Below, piece after piece: positions 62,284 through 64,000 of a stretch of DNA of 64,000 bases (positions are counted from its first letter, which is position 1; the number at the start of each line of letters is the position of its first letter). Source of the stretch: Bacteroidaceae bacterium (GTDB taxonomy: Bacteria; Bacteroidota; Bacteroidia; Bacteroidales; Bacteroidaceae); NCBI GenBank assembly GCA_017622495.1, contig JAGAQY010000054.1, forward strand, positions 52,455 through 116,454, read 5' to 3'. A program made the position numbers and the translations under genes. The notes below the pieces were generated by a model. That model had not been told where the DNA came from, made no database searches, and worked only from the letters and a program-made list of their open reading frames with translations.

Positions 62284-62369
62284 AAATCAGAGCCGTCCGA
62301 TGGATTTATCAGAGCCTTTTGATAGAATTATCGGAACCTTGCGGCAGAAAAATCGGACGGCTCTGATTT
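62284..62369. other. Perfect 18-bp inverted repeat with 50-bp centre
   Basis: AAATCAGAGCCGTCCGAT (62284-62301) and ATCGGACGGCTCTGATTT (62352-62369) are exact complements; the centre holds a partial third copy ATCAGAGCC. Confidence 0.75.
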
Positions 62370-62388
62370 GCGAGAACCGAGGATTTAT

Positions 62389-62475
62389 GAAAGTGCCAAA
62401 ACATTTGGCGTGGCACTTTCGCAATCCGATGATTCACAGACGGATAAGGCACTGAAAGTGCCATTTGGCACTTTC
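62389..62475. other. Paired GAAAGTGCCA palindromes
   Basis: GAAAGTGCCA...TGGCACTTTC occurs twice: 62389-62398 with 62411-62420, and 62454-62463 with 62466-62475. All four arms are identical, so alternative pairings are possible. This and the previous repeat fill most of the 570-bp gap between the antitoxin start and the DUF3987 gene. Confidence 0.75.
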
Positions 62476-62514
62476 TTTAACTGTTTTTCCGTACACGACG
62501 GGATAAGATATTGA

Positions 62515-62588
62515 AACTAAAAAACTTACAAACTAAAGAACTTACAAACTCACAAACTAAAGAACTAAAAAACTTATAAACTCAAACA
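62515..62588 (+). repeat. AAACT-type simple repeats, leader of DUF3987 gene
   Basis: Degenerate units such as AAACTTACAAACTAAAGAACT repeat about eight times and end 3 bp before the ATG at 62591. A similar tract in both polarities lies at 62222-62283. Confidence 0.75.
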
Positions 62589-62590
62589 TT

Positions 62591-64000
62591 ATGACCAACG
62601 ACGAACTCACCCCCAGCCGACATTCCCCAACAGCTCGAAGAGCAGAGTACCTACACCGACGATGCAGGCCACCGCCTGCCCTTGCCACTCGACGAGAGCT
62701 TCTTCGAGGCGCTGCCTCCGCTGCTCACCGATGTGCTGGGCCATTACCCCGACCGTGCCCTGCGCACACAGCAGCTCCTCGCCATGCTCACCCTCCTGGG
62801 CACGGCCACCATACACTGCCGCGTGGCGCACGACAACCGCCAGTATGGCACAGCACTGATGACGCTCATCTACGGTTCGCCCGCCTCGGGCAAGGGACGC
62901 ATGACGGAGCTGCTGCCCCTCGTCCAGAGCATCGACCGACGCGTGCGCGAGGAGAGCCGCAAGGAGCGCCTGCGCACCGAACGGCAGATAGAGGCACAGC
63001 GCATCAAGCGGCAGCGCATGAGCAAGAGCCGCGACCTCACCGACAGCGACATAGAGCGTGCCGTGATGAGCGAAGAGGATATCGAGGTGCCCCTGCCGCG
63101 CTGCCACATGATGGCCGACAACATCACCGTGCCCGCCATGCTGCAATACATGAAGGGTAGCGAGCCCCACGCCCTGCTGCTCACGGCCAGCGAGCTGCTC
63201 ACCATCGTGCAGCAGGCACGCACCGACTTCGGCAACATGCGCGACCTGCTGCTGCGTGCCTTCCACGAAGAGCCCATGAGCTATGCCATCAAGACGGGGC
63301 ACGAGAGCATCTACCTCGAGCACGTGCGCCTGGGCGTACTGCTCAGCGGCACCTACGCCTCGCTGCGCCTGTTCATGCCCACGGTGGACGACGGTCTGCC
63401 CTCGCGCTTCCTCTTCTACGAGACCCCTTCGGTGACCGACTGGCGCACACCCATGACGGCCGACGAGAGCCGCGCCTTCAACACCACCATACGGCGCACC
63501 GCTACCGTCGTGGACAGTCTGCACCGCACACTCACGCGCTATGACAACAGCCATCGCGACACGCCGCGCCCCACGCTCACGCTCACCGCCACACAAGAGG
63601 AGTACATCGACCGCACCTTCAGCCACATGAACGACTGGTACCTGGGTTACACGGGAACGGAGGAGATACTGGCTGCCGTGCGCCGCCGCATCATCGATGC
63701 CAAGCGCATCATCATGCTGCTCTCGCTGCTGCGCGGCTATGCCCGGCACGAGTCGTGGGACGAGGTGCTGGCCACGCCCGCCATCGAGGCCGACGATGAC
63801 GACATAGAGACCACGCTCACGCTCATCGCCTACCTCATGCGCCACAGCGTGAACGCCTTTGCCTTCATACAGCCCGAGCAGCCCGATGCCGACACCACCG
63901 AGCGGCTCACCGCCGTGCGCCACCTCGACCTGCTGCCGCTCACCTTCACCACGGCCGATGCCATAGAGACGGGCAAGCAGCATGCCATATCGGCCCGTAC
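62591..64000 (+). pseudogene. DUF3987 family protein, frameshift near start, 3' end outside window
   Basis: ATG 62591 reads MTNDELTP in one frame; the real protein continues in another as DIPQQLEEQSTYTDDAGHRLP. The switch is at a C5 tract (62610-62614); four C would give LTPADIPQQL in frame. From there the frame is open to the window end (about 460 codons). It contains a P-loop IYGSPASGKGRM, a Lys/Arg-rich helical insertion, then VPLPRCHMMADNITVPAML and LLTASELLTIVQQARTDFG. DUF3987 proteins are primase- or helicase-like and common in Bacteroidales accessory regions. GC is high. A long antisense frame exists but lacks family features. Translation could also start at ATG 62784. Confidence 0.75.

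Noticed and set aside
62607..63983. 458-codon open frame on the minus strand opposite the DUF3987 gene
   Set aside because: It has repetitive His/Val/Gly/Leu composition typical of an antisense shadow in high-GC sequence; the plus-strand frame has a P-loop and family features.
1..64000. tRNA, rRNA and known riboswitch genes
   Set aside because: No cloverleaf-like or rRNA-like sequence was recognised by eye; a covariance-model scan would be decisive.

Overview
This window reads as the chromosome of a gut-type member of the order Bacteroidales. The evidence is a SusC/SusD pair, a GLPGLI protein paired with a carboxypeptidase-regulatory TonB receptor, a Nudix-type AraR arabinose regulator, A-rich leaders without Shine-Dalgarno sites, and repeated TAnnTTTG (-7) promoter boxes upstream of genes. 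The genus cannot be fixed from the sequence alone. No rRNA, tRNA, CRISPR array or complete insertion sequence with a transposase was recognised.

Layout. 1-20.6 kb is mostly housekeeping: nanA (partial), a DUF4954 protein, nagB, recA, dnaK, a duplicated membrane protein, a YbdG-like MscS channel, pheA, a large secreted BNR/LamG protein with an outer-membrane partner, an Xaa-Pro aminopeptidase, rpiB-tkt and superoxide dismutase. 20.7-29.6 kb is an accessory region: a four-helix-bundle suffix protein between decamer arrays, a low-GC McrBC restriction operon, an alarmone-hydrolase-like HD protein, a broken HIRAN gene, a DUF4143 ATPase, and a 1.06-kb element with long terminal inverted repeats whose only gene is HU-like. 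29.7-37.2 kb holds an acetyltransferase, a GH97-GH43 fusion enzyme, and a ResB/CcsA cytochrome c maturation pair followed by a multiheme peroxidase. 37.7-46.1 kb is an L-arabinose locus read on the minus strand: galM, SSS symporter, araR, araD, araA, araB. 46.4-57 kb holds an N-domain-less clpB, an EF-hand-like membrane protein, an MFS sugar transporter and susD/susC. 57.1-64 kb holds the GLPGLI/TonB pair between 94-bp direct repeats, a toxin-antitoxin module and two genes with single-base homopolymer frameshifts, the last being a DUF3987 protein that runs off the end.

How genes work together. GalM makes the sugar anomer ready for uptake, the symporter imports it, AraA/AraB/AraD convert arabinose to xylulose-5-phosphate, and Tkt and RpiB pass it into the pentose phosphate pathway; AraR is the likely repressor. 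ResB/CcsA attach heme to the CxxCH motifs of the neighbouring peroxidase. DnaK and ClpB are partner disaggregases and, strikingly, share a 22-bp upstream element here.

The most unusual content is non-coding. There is a TIR/target-duplication element around an HU-like gene, 10-bp-periodic arrays around a four-helix gene, at least two copies of a roughly 255-bp intergenic element with inverted GGAGTTAAA-type arms, and AAACT-type or ATTGAGA-type simple repeats placed exactly at start and stop codons.
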